Below, piece after piece: positions 22,786 through 34,067 of a DNA stretch of 64,000 nt (position 1 is its first letter; each line of letters opens with the position of its first letter). The notes beneath the pieces are model-generated. The model had not been told where the DNA came from and did no database searches. It saw nothing but the letters and a program-made list of their open reading frames with translations. The DNA is from Hemileia vastatrix (lineage: Eukaryota; Basidiomycota; Pucciniomycetes; Pucciniales; Zaghouaniaceae), in the NCBI GenBank assembly GCA_030280995.1, contig JASXTE010000013.1, positions 10,633,001 to 10,697,000 of the forward strand, written 5' to 3'. Both the position numbers and the translations under genes were made by a program.

Positions 22786-23220
22786 ATGGAAGTGAACTCT
22801 GTTCTTCGCCCGAAGAACAGAGTTCATCCTCCTATTTTCACACTCTGTTTAAAAAGAATAAAATGACTTACCTGGAGAGATGAGTTGAGAAAAAAGAAAT
22901 ATAAGTGAATGGAAGTGAACTCTGTTCTTCGCCCGAAGAACAGAGTTCATCCTCCTATTTTCACACTCTGTTTAAAAAGAATAAAATGACTTACCTGGAG
23001 AGATGAGTTGAGAAAAAAGAAATATAAGTGAATGGAAGTGAACTCTGTTCTTCGCCCAAAGAACAGAGTTCATCCTCCTATTTTCACACTCTGTTTAAAA
23101 AGAATAAAATGACTTACCTGGAGAGATGAGTTGAGAAAAAAGAAATATAAGTGAATGGAAGTGAACTCTGTTCTTTGCCCGAAGAACAGAGTTCATCCTC
23201 CTATTTTCACACTCTGTTTG
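22786..23220. repeat. 123-bp tandem array with perfect hairpin
   Basis: Units start at 22786, 22909, 23032 and 23155 (period 123, last one partial). Each contains the inverted repeat GAACTCTGTTCTTCG / CGAAGAACAGAGTTC with a 2-nt loop; the third and fourth copies carry one change each. The unit also includes ACTTACCTGGAGAGATGAG, the reverse complement of the leader splice donor seen at 16640 and 48170, so leader exon sequence was amplified with the hairpin. Confidence 0.9.
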
Positions 23221-23348
23221 CACCAATCTCCATCCCTTTCAATTCTATCAACACATGCTTGTCTTCCCTCCCCATGCCTTTCGCTATCCTCCCAGCCCCA
23301 TTGTATGCCATCCTCTTTTGATCCCCATTTCACCCCTCTCAACCTCTC

Positions 23349-23450
23349 GGCGGACTTGCTAGCAAGTCTGCCCCCCATATTGCATGGTGTTAATGAACGA
23401 TTAGCTGCAATCGTTCAATAACTTAACGATTCGTTAACGAATCGTTAAGT
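23349..23450. repeat. Palindrome cluster with a 30-bp perfect palindrome
   Basis: Three palindromes lie within 102 bp: 23349-23372 (24 bp, one mismatch, centred on TTGCTAGCAA), a hairpin GAACGATT/AATCGTTC at 23394-23415, and a perfect 30-bp palindrome at 23421-23450 centred on CGTTAACG. They sit exactly between a C-rich and a G-rich tract. Confidence 0.9.
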
Positions 23451-23454
23451 GAAG

Positions 23455-23760
23455 TTTAAGGGGGGGTAGGAGGGATATGAGGGAGGATTTGGGGGAGTTT
23501 TGAGGGGGATAGGAGGGGGGTTTGGAGGGGGGGTTTGGAGGGGGGGTTTGGAGGGGGGGTTAGAGGCGGGTTTGGTGGGGATTTGGAGGGAGGATTTGGG
23601 GGATTTGGTGGGGGGTGGAGTGGAATGAGGGGAAGATATGAGGAGACCAAGAAGGGGGAGAAAGGGAGAGATGAGACCAAAGAGGGAGAAAAGGGAGGTT
23701 AGAGTGAGCCAAGGAGGGGTGAATGAGGCAGCCAAAGGGGGGAAAAGGGGGATGATTCCA
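23455..23760 (+). repeat. G-rich tract with G-quadruplex-type repeats
   Basis: Includes at least three units of TTTGGAGGGGGGG in direct repeat near 23520-23560, followed by GGAGG/GGGAG purine repeats. Pro-rich minus-strand frames across it are compositional. Confidence 0.8.
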
Positions 23761-24230
23761 AGGAGTTGATGGCAGTGATACATCGTTTGGTATAAGTGTT
23801 AACTGAACCATACCCTAAATCAAAGACATTTTCTAAACGTTTCAAAGCGGCTCCATTACCATTTGAACCCAAACGGCATAGTGTGATGGCCAATTGAATT
23901 GAAGGATGTCGTTGTTCTTTTTGAGAATTATTGTGAAATATGGGATGATCCTGAATAAGCTCAAGCAATTTAAGGAAAAATTCCTGAGAAGTCCTGAACA
24001 GCTGTCTAAAACTGGGTGTAGATAGGTTAAGAAGTGTTTGGATGGTGTACTTGGGGGTATGAAGTACTTGAGGCTTTCTGGGAAGAAGGTAACGTTTCCT
24101 GGCCATTTTTGATAAAACGACAAAATCTTCTTCTAGATCAGAATCGGAATCAGAGTCCAAGAGCAGTTCAAGCGCCATGAAAGTCATTGCTTTATGTAAT
24201 TTATCACGATTTGAAAGTGAGGAAGGCATG
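23760..24230 (-). pseudogene. PIF/Harbinger transposase, N-terminal part (E3)
   Basis: Starts at ATG 24228-24230 (PSSLSNRDKLHKAM). It has an acidic DSDSDSDLEEDF stretch, then RKRYLLPRKPQVL, FRQLFRTSQEFFLKL, HPSIQLAITLCRLGSNGNGA and GYGSVNTYTKRCITAI. These match the N-terminal helix-turn-helix region upstream of the DDE domain in the H4 transposase (30066-31328). The coding sequence ends abruptly in the G-rich tract at about 23760, so the catalytic domain has been deleted. Confidence 0.8.
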
Positions 24231-24515
24231 ACTCTTATATGATATGATATGAAGATGTAAGTGATGTACAATGTTTTGAGTTATGAAGTGTTATTCTGCG
24301 GAGTGCTGCGTATGAATGGGATGATGCTGACAAATCAGTGAAATGGGACTTGATGGTGAAATCAGCACTTTTGGTTGAGAAAGTGCGGATTTGAGTGAAA
24401 TAAGTGACTTATTTCATTTTGAAATCCACCAGTATTGGGGCTAGTGTGTTTTGGAAATCCGCACTTATTTAAGTGCGGATTTGTAAGTGCGGATTTGCCA
24501 GAACTGACACCCCCT

Positions 24516-24850
24516 AATATTGACAGATTTGAGTTACATCTATGTCATATTTTGATACTTTCTTACAAGTGCTCCTAAATATTTCATGGTGATATCAGGA
24601 GAAATTCAAAATCAATATGAACTTGCAATGAAAGTTGTGCAAATAAAGAAAAACTTCTTAAAAGCTAAAAGTAAATCTAAAAACCTTAACAGCACCAATG
24701 GAATCATAGATATCCCAACAATCTAAAATATCCGTAAAGCTGCCAATTAAAGCCTAGATCTACCTGGAATACCACATTGAACTTACACAAGGTTTCCCCT
24801 CTATTTTCCTGCTTCTTGAAATATTCAAGGTCAGAAAATTATGTCATGTT
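24516..24850. other. Gap between E3 and the unknown gene
   Basis: About 335 bp of AT-rich DNA that would include the 3' UTR of the minus-strand gene. No other feature was seen. Confidence 0.4.
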
Positions 24851-24852
24851 AC

Positions 24853-27659
24853 TTAGGAAAAGTGTATTCTTTTTTTCTTCTTCTTTGACCTTTTCTCATC
24901 TTCACAAATGGGTCTTTTCTTTTGACTTAAATATTTCACTATTTGTTCCACAGAGGTAACCTTTTGACTCAAGCCTCTCAAGTCTTGGGTAGAAAAGGAA
25001 AGCTTGGACCAAGGGGTGTAATCAGAATTATCATTCATTTTTACTTTTACTATAATTTTTTGACGCCCCTCTGAAACTTCCCATGCTGAGTTTAAGAATG
25101 CTTGAAGCTGTCTTGGAAACAAATCTTCAAATTTGAAACCAGGTGGATCTAGATCGCAGCCAATTTTTGCATTTTGTGAGTTTAATTCAGCTTGAATGAT
25201 ATTCTTATACATATTCATCACCTCCATCTTCATAAATCTTATTTTTGAAGACCCATGTTCTAATTTACCGGCAAGATAGTGCAAAAATACTTTTCGATGT
25301 CGATCTTCCTCGTTTACACCAAAGTATGGGGCTTCACGCATTGCTAAGGAGACCCTTTCTTTCATTTCATTCAATTTCCTAATCTCTTCTTCACTAGTTC
25401 TGTTAAGCCATTTTTGTAAAGTAGAGTCAAGCGCAATATACACCTTGGGAATTTTTTGAGGATCTCCCACAATAAAAGTAGCGTAGTTCAGAAACTCTAG
25501 AATGTATCTTAGGTAGCGGAGTACGAATAATATATGTAAACCTTCCTCCAAAAATTTTAATGCTTTCACATATAAATTTGAGTAAATAACTATATCTCGC
25601 TTTTCAAGATCTTCAAGTGTAAAAGTAATTCTCTGAACATTGTGAAAAAGCAATATTTGGGCAATCTTGAAATTTTTCAAAGATATATCATTTTTTGGAA
25701 AGGATTTAGATAAAAAAAAATCTTCTATTCCTGAAAAATAAGTAGCATAAACTTTAATAGGTCCTCTGGGCTGTGGTGTCTGCTGCTTTAGTGTATCTAG
25801 TGAAAATGAATATGCGGATAACCAATAAAGCAGGCTCACGGCTTGCTGCAGCCTATAAACAAAAGCATTTTCTGAATAATTTTGTACGACTTCCTGCCAC
25901 TCTGGTAATGGGTTCGATAAGATATCATTTATCTTGCTTTTTTCTCTTATCTTCCTAAGACCTAAGTATGATTGTACCATCCCAGCTATATACCAACTTT
26001 GGCTGCCAGGATCAATGTTTTCCGACTGTAAATCAACAGCCGTTCTTTTTTCTGAAAGCGAAGAATCAGAAAGCGATTCGTGTTTAAGATTTTTTTCAGT
26101 TTGATTTTCAGGATAATTGCGTTTGTCATCATTGTTCGAATCAACCTGTTCATCATCAAATTCATGATGTAGCATATTGTCCAACCAATTGTCATTTTGA
26201 TAATGATAAATATCCTGAATCGAATCAACAAAAAGATGTTTAGTATTTGTCATTAGAGGTGCTGATTCTTGACAGCTTTGTTCCACCTTGCCCATTTCGG
26301 GATCATTGTATTGATGGTGATGATCAAAATCATTCACTTCGCGCGGGACACTAGCCCGATCATGTAAATATTGTTCTGCACGTTGCCCGACATCATCCTG
26401 AAAAGTCTGTCTCTTAGTAATGTTCTGCTAATAGTTATAAGAAGGTTAGATAACAAACATTAAGTTGTTGCACCGTAAAATTTTTCTGTGTCGTGTTGTC
26501 TGCTTGCGAATATTCAGCAGTGTTTCCCTCCCCTATAGCGTTATGAAAACGACTCTGCTTATCATCCATGTCAAGATGACCGCTTTCACTCTGACTTTTA
26601 ATATTACTGTGCTCATCATCTAATCCAGAATTACTTCCTCTACCTTCGAAGGCATGATTTATCACAGAGTTAAACTGACTGTTATAGGGATGTTGATACA
26701 TATCGTCATTTGTATCAATATAGTGATATCCTGTATGTTCCATTGGAGATCCTGAGTCTAGACTTCCCTGCTCAAAATTACCAACTTTGGAGTCGTAGTT
26801 TTTGTGAACGAAATCCATTCCTTGTGGGAGGTAAGCCAAGCCATCTAAATATTCTTGCACAAGTTGTCCATAATCACCCTATAAATTCTCTCTCTTATTA
26901 GCATACTAATTATTTTTATAGAAAATTCACTAACAAACATTTAGATGTTCTAATGTAGGATGTTTTAGTGGCACGTTATCTAGCTGCGAAGCTGGTGTAA
27001 GGCAACTGATAGTTGAGACCATCGAGCCTGATAATCCTGGCTGACTATCGGTTAATTCGCTCAAATACGAGTTATGAAGCTGCTGGAGAAGAAAGCCGTA
27101 TAAAGAGGGGTTATTTAAAGGATTTATTGAAACATGGCTATTAAGAGGACATACTGGATTACTTGTTGAAGCAACATGTGAAAAGGAGCCGAATAGCTCT
27201 GCCCTAGAATACAAATCACCATCATGATAACTCGTTGAACTTATTCCATTGAACTGGTAAGGATTATTATGGGTAAATGTGAAATCATCTAATGAGGATT
27301 GATACGTAAAACCTGGAATATCATCAGAAATTAAACCTTTTCCCTCTGTAGGCTTGCAAAAGCCCCGAGATACTTGTAATAGTGGTGAAAATGAATATAA
27401 AATTTTCAAGCCCAGCATAAATTAATGGGATTAATTTGAAAAACTTGCAAAATTAAAAGGATCAAGTTGTTCTTACTTTTTCTCCAACTCAAACTTGGAT
27501 TCAAGAAATCCACAATGCGGAATGGCTGACTAAGGGTGATACAAACTGAAAATTACCCCTTCCTCCCTCATCCAAACGCTTTCAAAAAGCCAAGGAGAAA
27601 ATATGCTTCACAGTAAACGTTTGAGTAGCTTTCCAGCCTTCCTCACCAAAAAAAAACAT
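24853..27659 (-). CDS. Unknown multi-exon protein with internal duplication, basic C-terminus
   Basis: I do not recognise this gene. Exons supported by phase and splice sites are 27545-27477, 27372-26939, 26878-26459 and 26397-24853. The introns are 104, 60 and 61 nt, and the last two have GTTTGT donors. A first exon 27659-27647 (ATG plus three Phe codons) is phase-compatible but speculative, and would give about 826 residues. The N-terminal half is acidic and rich in Asn, Ser, Asp and His. Exon 26878-26459 and the start of the last exon repeat each other (GDYGQLVQEYLDGLAYLPQG versus DDVGQRAEQYLHDRASVPRE), and both preceding exons end in Leu-Asn. The C-terminal ~380 residues look like a folded helical domain (QSWYIAGMVQSYLGLRKIRE, IYSNLYVKALKFLEEGLHIL) and end with KRSKKKKKRIHFS, a likely nuclear signal. 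It has no internal stops, unlike every TE gene nearby, so it is probably a host gene. Confidence 0.7.
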
Positions 27660-27664
27660 GTTGA

Positions 27665-27680
27665 CACCTACTAGTAGGTG
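27665..27680. repeat. 16-bp perfect palindrome
   Basis: CACCTACTAGTAGGTG lies just upstream of the unknown gene. A second GGGCACCTG...CATGTGCC inverted pair lies at 27718-27740. The core resembles the palindrome at 29638. Confidence 0.8.
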
Positions 27681-27739
27681 CCTCCCCCCAATTGAACTAC
27701 CATAGTTCAGTCACGGATGGGCACCTGTAAGCATGTGCC

Positions 27740-28258
<519 letters not shown>

Positions 28259-28442
28259 TTACAATCTCACTCAGCTTGGGGCGTGAAGGAAAAGGGGAAC
28301 ACTGTGAGGCTAGGTACATGATAGGTTAGAATTATATAAAAGTGGAAAAAGCGAGCAATGTTATAGGTGACTATTGAGAAAGGGGAAGTTTATTCGAGAA
28401 TCTGTGTGTATTAATTAGAAATTGGACAACATACACTACGAC

Positions 28443-28616
28443 ACATCTTCGTTTCGCCATGGAGCGCAACAATTAAGCAACAGTTGTGCCACAGTTACGA
28501 GACAATAATTTTTTTGCATTTAAGACTCATTTAAAACCTTTAAGTGCTAAAAATAGCTGCTACATAACTGTTGCGTAATTTTTGCGCAATTGTCGCGCCC
28601 CAAGACGAAACGAACA
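28443..28616. repeat. Short fold-back (MITE-like) sequence
   Basis: Imperfect arms start CTTCGTTTCGCC and end AAGACGAAACG, with inner blocks GCGCAACAATT / AATTGTCGCGC and GCAACAGTT / AACTGTTGC around a ~60-nt loop. No clear target duplication was found. Confidence 0.5.
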
Positions 28617-28639
28617 TTTATTGCAGTGATATGAAATGA

Positions 28640-29130
28640 TACGGGAGGGTGAAAACAGGGCGGAGGTGGAAAGTGGGATATTGTGTTTTTTGGCTACTGA
28701 GAGAAGATTTTTAATGTTCATCAGAGTTGGCGTGACAGTGGAGCAAGAGATGTTCAGGAAAATCGTAGGAGGAACGCGAGCAGAGGTTGCATTCGAGGGA
28801 CACCAAAACAGGTTGAGCTTCAAAAGGTGATTTTCAGATCGAAGTTTGCCAACCAGGGAGATAAGGGACATCATCAGCGATGAGTTAGAAGTGAAACGTT
28901 AAGGAGATGATAGGGCCCGGATGACGGCTTGGTTGTCAGTGAAAATAGTGAATGATTTGTGGCCTAAAAAGACTCTAACTAATTTCACCTCAAAGATTGC
29001 AAAAGACTCTGAATCTCCCAGGCGAACAACATACGGAGGGGGCTGTCCAGGGTGAAACGCAGCGGCAAAGGAATCGTCGGAGGGTCTGGACCCGCTGGTG
29101 TAAATAAAGTAACACTACCAAATTTGTTTG
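28640..29130 (-). pseudogene. LINE RNase H remnant
   Basis: Minus-strand frames read YFIYTSGSRPSDDSFA, then YVVRLGDSESFAIFEVKLVR, then SFTIFTDNQAVIRALSSP, then a stop, then LISLVGKLRSENHL and LFWCPSNATS. The order YTxGS, E in FEVKL, and D in FTDNQA is that of LINE-type RNase H, with the first Asp replaced. Stop and frame changes show it is dead. Confidence 0.6.
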
Positions 29131-29441
29131 ATACGCCACACGGCATAACAGTTGCCTATCTGCCCGGCAATATATTTTTGCCACCTCTTAGTTTTTTTTG
29201 TTACTCTCAAACAACCACTCAGATCTCATCACGCTTCTGAATCATAGCCACTTCACATCTCAAGATTCCAAATATCGTATCTAAATTTTAGTGAACTCAT
29301 TCATTTTTTTGTATTTAACATTTTTGGCAGAACCCTGTTTTATATCTGAACAACGAGTAGTTTCTAGATGGTGTGTTGAACTCCATCAGAGAAGCTTGAT
29401 ACTATATAAAGACAATATCAAGAAAAAAAATGTAAAAATAT

Positions 29442-29552
29442 TTAAAAAAAATTTCTTTTTGACTTTTTCCACCAGTCACCAACGAGTAGACCCCCAGAAG
29501 CTTTGACAACAGCTTCCATCCTTTGAGGCATAGATGCAACGAGAGTCATTAA
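29442..29552 (-). pseudogene. Tc1/mariner transposase C-terminus
   Basis: The minus strand encodes LVASMPQRMEAVVKASGG followed by a short tail and TAA at 29442-29444. 'SMPxRxxAVxxAxGG' is the characteristic end of Tc1-like transposases. The sequence is cut at 29552, where the H4 terminus begins. The stretch 29131-29441 shows no gene. Confidence 0.7.
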
Positions 29553-29637
29553 TAGGAGGAATCAAAGTTGACCGATTCGCAATTAAATTAATTGCAGATA
29601 AAAATCCTTATACCCCAATCACCGCAAAAAATTAAAT

Positions 29638-29657
29638 GGCACCTGCTAGCAGGTGCC
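29638..29657. repeat. 20-bp perfect palindrome
   Basis: GGCACCTGCTAGCAGGTGCC lies in the subterminal region of H4 and shares its design with 27665-27680. Confidence 0.9.
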
Positions 29658-29668
29658 TATCCTTATAT

Positions 29669-29860
29669 TAGGGGGTATCAATGCTCAGGGATCCGCGATT
29701 AGGGATCAGGAATTTTTTTTTTCCGGGATCAGACATTATTAATTGCGGAGGATTCTTATCCACTAGCCCCAGGGCTAGTAGATAAGGAATCCACGATAAT
29801 GCATTATCCTGCCTCTTATACCCCAATTTCCATTCCTAATTCCTGATCCCAAACTCATCA
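29669..29860. repeat. Small fold-back block in H4
   Basis: GGGATCAGGAATT (near 29701) pairs with AATTCCTGATCCC (near 29838). Nested inside, GGATTCTTATCCACTAGCC pairs with GGGCTAGTAGATAAGGAATC. This could be a separate small insertion or subterminal structure of H4. Confidence 0.6.
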
Positions 29861-30065
29861 CATCCATGATGGATTTAAGAAATTCACATGACTTATAATT
29901 GCTGATGCCATCCTTAAGTCTCTCCTCACTCTATGCTACCTAATTTTGGTGGCAAACACATAAGTTTTTTTTCTATCTACACACCCCAACTGCACATTTG
30001 GCGGCAAATTTCCACTTCCCACTCATCACCTAAACCTTCTACCAACACCTATACTACTGACAAGA

Positions 30066-31328
30066 ATGAAGCACCTCTCTACTAGACGGCTACTTCACTC
30101 CACTATTAATGCTATCACTTTACTTTTAGTTCTCTACTATAAATCTGACTCTGATTTGGAAGATGCTTTAGCCTATTTTTGTTTTCTTTCCAAAAAGCGT
30201 TAGCTCATTTCCAGGGTTCCAAATCTTTATCATGATCCCCGAAATGATCTCCGCTCCATTCTCAACATTCCCCAACTAAACTTCACTCAGCTATTTAGAA
30301 CTTCACCCAATTCTTTCTTCAAACTTTATCAACTCATCTCTGAACATCCTATCTTTCATAGCAATTCCCATAACAAACAGCGTAATCCTGACATCCAACT
30401 TGCTGTTGCACTATGTTGCTTTGGCTCAAATGGAAATGGTGCTGCTGTAAGACGTTTGGATAATCTCTTTAAAATAGGATATGGTACCATGATATTATAC
30501 ACCAAGCACTGTATGATTGCTATCCTTTCCCTCAAGTCTCAAACACTTGCTTGGCCAACTCCAGAACAGCAACTTGAATCCTCTCAAGTAATGCAAGCTG
30601 AAGGTTTCCCTGCCTGTGTAGGATTTGTTGATGGCACAACTATACCTTTGAGTCAAAAGCCTGCTCATGATGGCAACCATTATTTTGATTGCAAAAAAAG
30701 GTTTCTTCAAAATCTTCTCCAATTTCTCATCCTTCATAAACTAACTTTTTATCTTCTTTCTAGATATTCTATTGCCGTTCAACTTGTATGCAATGTCAAT
30801 AAAAAATTTATTGCTTTTCATAGTGGCTGCCCTGGCTCATGTCATGACTCTTCCGTCTTCCAAAGAATGAGGATTTCTCAAACCCCAGACTCATACTTTG
30901 ACAAATCTCAGTACCTCCTTGCAGACTCAGCATATGCAAGTGGAAAGTACATTATACCTGCTTTCCGTGGTACAACTATGGAAAATGACCCCCAAACCAC
31001 CTTTAAATATCACCTTGCCCAATAAAGAGTACGGATTGAACATGCTATAGGTATTTTAAAGAGACAATTTTCTAGTCTTTGGGAGCTCCGAATCCAATTT
31101 CAAAAAAAACTGGAGATCAAAACTGCAAATCATTGGATCATGACTTGCGTTATGCTACACAATATCCTAGCTGACTTAAAAGATGAGTGGAATGATCTTT
31201 ATGAAGAAGAAGATCCTGAACCAGCACCAGCTCTCCCCTCCCTTGAATTACAAAATATTCAATCAACTGGCATACAATCCATTATAATGCCAATCACTCT
31301 CCAACATTTCACTTCACAACACTTTTAA
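30066..31328 (+). pseudogene. PIF/Harbinger transposase (DDE_Tnp_4 type)
   Basis: Starts ATG 30066 in frame +3. An acidic N-terminus (SDSDLEDALA) and a helical region (FTQLFRTSPNSFFKLYQLIS, IQLAVALCCFGSNGNGAA) precede the DDE core: first Asp in CVGFVDGTTIPLS, the CxGSCHDSSVF block, second Asp in LLADSAYASGKYIIPAF, and Glu in RVRIEHAIGILKRQF. A 63-nt intron (30701-30763, GTTTCT..CTAG) interrupts CKKR/YSIAVQLVC; because it is a multiple of three the frame stays open through it. TAG at 30201 and TAA at 31023 inactivate the gene. The C-terminal tail is acidic and Pro-rich. The family catalyses cut-and-paste transposition with a SANT-like partner. Confidence 0.88.
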
Positions 31329-31643
31329 AATTTTATTTTGGTGCTCCCCACATGTCCACTTTGTGTACTTTATTCACTTGGTTTGATATTTTTATTTGAT
31401 GAAATTCATTTTTTTTTTGATTTTATGGTGTGGTCTTCCAACATTGGAAGACACTTTTTTTCTCTGTTTGGCATTGTTTTGGTATGTCTTAATTGGCATT
31501 GGCTGAATAATTGAGTGTTTTTCTGGTTTTATTCAGTGAATATTGGGACTACAGGTATGTGGGTACTATCATTTGATAGCCCTGGTTTTTCTCTATATTT
31601 GATGTCTTGATGATATTTTTCATATTCCAAGTTTTAAGGGGTC

Positions 31644-33142
31644 TTCAGCCTGTATATCCCCAGGACAGAGTAAAAATTACTTATAAGTTATTTTAAACAC
31701 ATGAACTATACATGGGAACAATAAATGAGAGTACACAACCAGTATACATAAGTAAAATTATGTTAATACACAAAAAATGCCATTATAACACCTTATATAC
31801 ATGCATATATCCACCTTTTATAAGTCTTATGTACTTAATATTAAGTTGGAATATGTTAGGGTAACCTTAAGAACCTTAATTATAAGGCTACATAATTTTT
31901 AAGTATACTTAAAGCTGTTATTTTCATTGTTATATGCAAAAAAAAGAAATGCACTTTATTTCACTGAAAAGTTGATTATATGCACCATAAATTTAAGAAT
32001 ATTAAAAATGCGCTTTGTCTGTTCAATTTGTCTCATTTAAGACTATTTATTTGGCTAATTAAATCCATAAAAATAATACTTTTCAAATTTGGTGTTTTTT
32101 ATGCCAGAAATGGCTTCTGTGTACTGGCCACATACTGCCTGCATTTTTCACATGTGAATAGCTTCATTTTTAGAAAAGTTAGCTTTTTCACACTATAATT
32201 ACCCCACATTCTATGCCCACTGTGGGGAAACATGCTAAAATAGGCGAGAGGCGCTTATTTAGTGTCCTAGCTTAATTAATAATGCATTGACCCTCTTTAT
32301 ATGCACTAATTTCATTAATAAACTCACTCTTGGTGTCTTATTTCATCACCATGCTTAAATTTGCCTAAATTTAGTCAAGGATTTACCCATGCAAGTGCCT
32401 TCCAAGGACTGCATGTAGTTACCCCACATCCCACACTCTTTTTTGAGTTTTTGGGTGGTTTCTCAGTCAATATTGGTCATTTTTGAATGGGAATTTCACG
32501 TAGTATAATGTCAGGATTAGCCCCATCATTTCTACAGTGAATCCCCCTTATTATTAAGCTATTATTAACCTTAAAAATTACCTCTTTAGTCTTTTATATT
32601 ATTTTTTTAATACACATATACTCTCTTTTTATCTTATTCTTTAATTTTGATGGATTTTCCTTATTATTACAGGATTTTGACAGTTGTTACTCTTCTAATT
32701 ATGTCATGGGTTACTGGGGATGTTGATGGGCATGTCTATTAGTTGGTTTGAGGGGTCGTTAACTGTGTATTGGAGTGGTACATCAAGGGATTCATTAGGG
32801 AAGTCAGTGTGTATAAAAGAAGGAGGTTTTTGGGTCTTGTTTCTACATTCTTTATCATTACAATTTACACCGTATAAACAAATCAATTACAATACACATC
32901 AATTAGTACTTTTATAAGTCTTATGAGTAGTATCTGAATTAATAAACTCTATTTTTCTACCAACTAAAAAGATTGTAAGCTATTTATAAATAGTGAGAAT
33001 TCTATTACTGAGACCTTTATTTTGAATTATATTTTACTATTTGTTGGATCTACACTACAGTATTCATATAGGACCATATAAATATTATAGACAAAGACTT
33101 TTTAAGCTAGTTCACGTCCTTTTAGTTGATCTTAGCCTGACA
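31644..33142 (-). repeat. R1-type insertion in fold-back arm
   Basis: Interrupts the left arm exactly, with GGGTC / GGTTC on its flanks. On the minus strand it begins TGTCAGGCTAAG, and its other end, TTCAGCCTGTATATCCCCAGG, matches the R1 copies at 1-60 and 14890. The interior is AT-rich; small frames at 31980 and 32720 have no recognisable content. Confidence 0.55.
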
Positions 33143-34067
33143 GGTTCATTTACTCTTTTTTCATTTCTAAAAGATAGCTGTTTAATTTTGTTTTTTTGTG
33201 TTTTAAGGGCTAACCTTAAGTCTTAGAGTTAAGTTCTTAGTACCATTAAGTAAAGATAATTTGGCTCTATATTTTATGTCTCAAGGTTGTCATAGCTTAA
33301 TTATGTGTTTTAAGGGTTTTAGTAGTTGTGGTGGATTTTTCTAAGTATTTTGGGCTTTATTGGAGGTTTTTGTTGATTTTCTGGCTTCAGGGTGCTCCAG
33401 CCACCTCTAGGCGGGCCTCCCAATGTTGGGCAGACCCCCTGCTGTAGAAAATCCTGCAGTACTAGCTATAGGCCTTGACCAAGAGAGTTGGAGAAAAACC
33501 AGAGAGAAAATCCCCTGTCCCTTTAGAAAAATAGAGTGAGATTTACTTGCTAAAGAAAGTTGGTTCCTGTTTGCTAAAGCCCCTTTTTCAACACACTTGA
33601 CTGCTTGATGAGCCAAGAAAGTAGTCCCCAGACAGACTACCAGACCAAAGAACTGAAATGTAGACCAATGTCCACACCAGAGAAAGAAAAGATACTTGAT
33701 GTAGGCTGCAAATCCACACCAGAGACAGAAATAATACTTGATATAGCTTGCAAGACTATACCAGAGAACCTGTTTCTAAAGTTGAGTTAAATGAAGAACT
33801 AACCTTGCAACCAACACAGCCAATTGTGGCCCAAAAACAGTGAAAACTGAGTGAGGAACAAGGATATCACCTCTGGATGGTTGTATGATAATTAAAGTTG
33901 CCCCAAACTGTCTTATTCACTATGTACACACAGACCACCATCTAAGTGCCCATGCACACCAACAAATTTGGCGCCTGTACCAGCCAAATTGAATAAAAAC
34001 CCTCCAGATGCGCTCCCCAACTTTCTAAAACAGAGGCGGACGGGCTGCCCGATGTCGGAGGTGCCGC

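Larger units (their letters stand above)
21440..24515. mobile_element. E3: Harbinger-like element with internal deletions
   Basis: The termini are AGGGGGTGTCAGTTCTGGC and its reverse complement, flanked by a perfect AAT duplication (21437-21439, 24516-24518). From left to right: the subterminal palindromes, the last exon of the accessory gene (plus), a 123-bp tandem array, a palindrome cluster, a G-rich tract and the N-terminal half of a DDE transposase (minus). Comparison with H4 and E2 shows that the middle of both genes has been lost. Confidence 0.88.

Noticed and set aside
22786..23220. CRISPR-like direct repeats with palindromes
   Set aside because: Units are contiguous 123-bp copies without unique spacers, inside a eukaryotic DNA transposon.
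24853..27659. Mating-type homeodomain gene
   Set aside because: A multi-exon acidic nuclear protein in a rust made me consider it, but no homeodomain recognition helix (WFxNxR) can be found.
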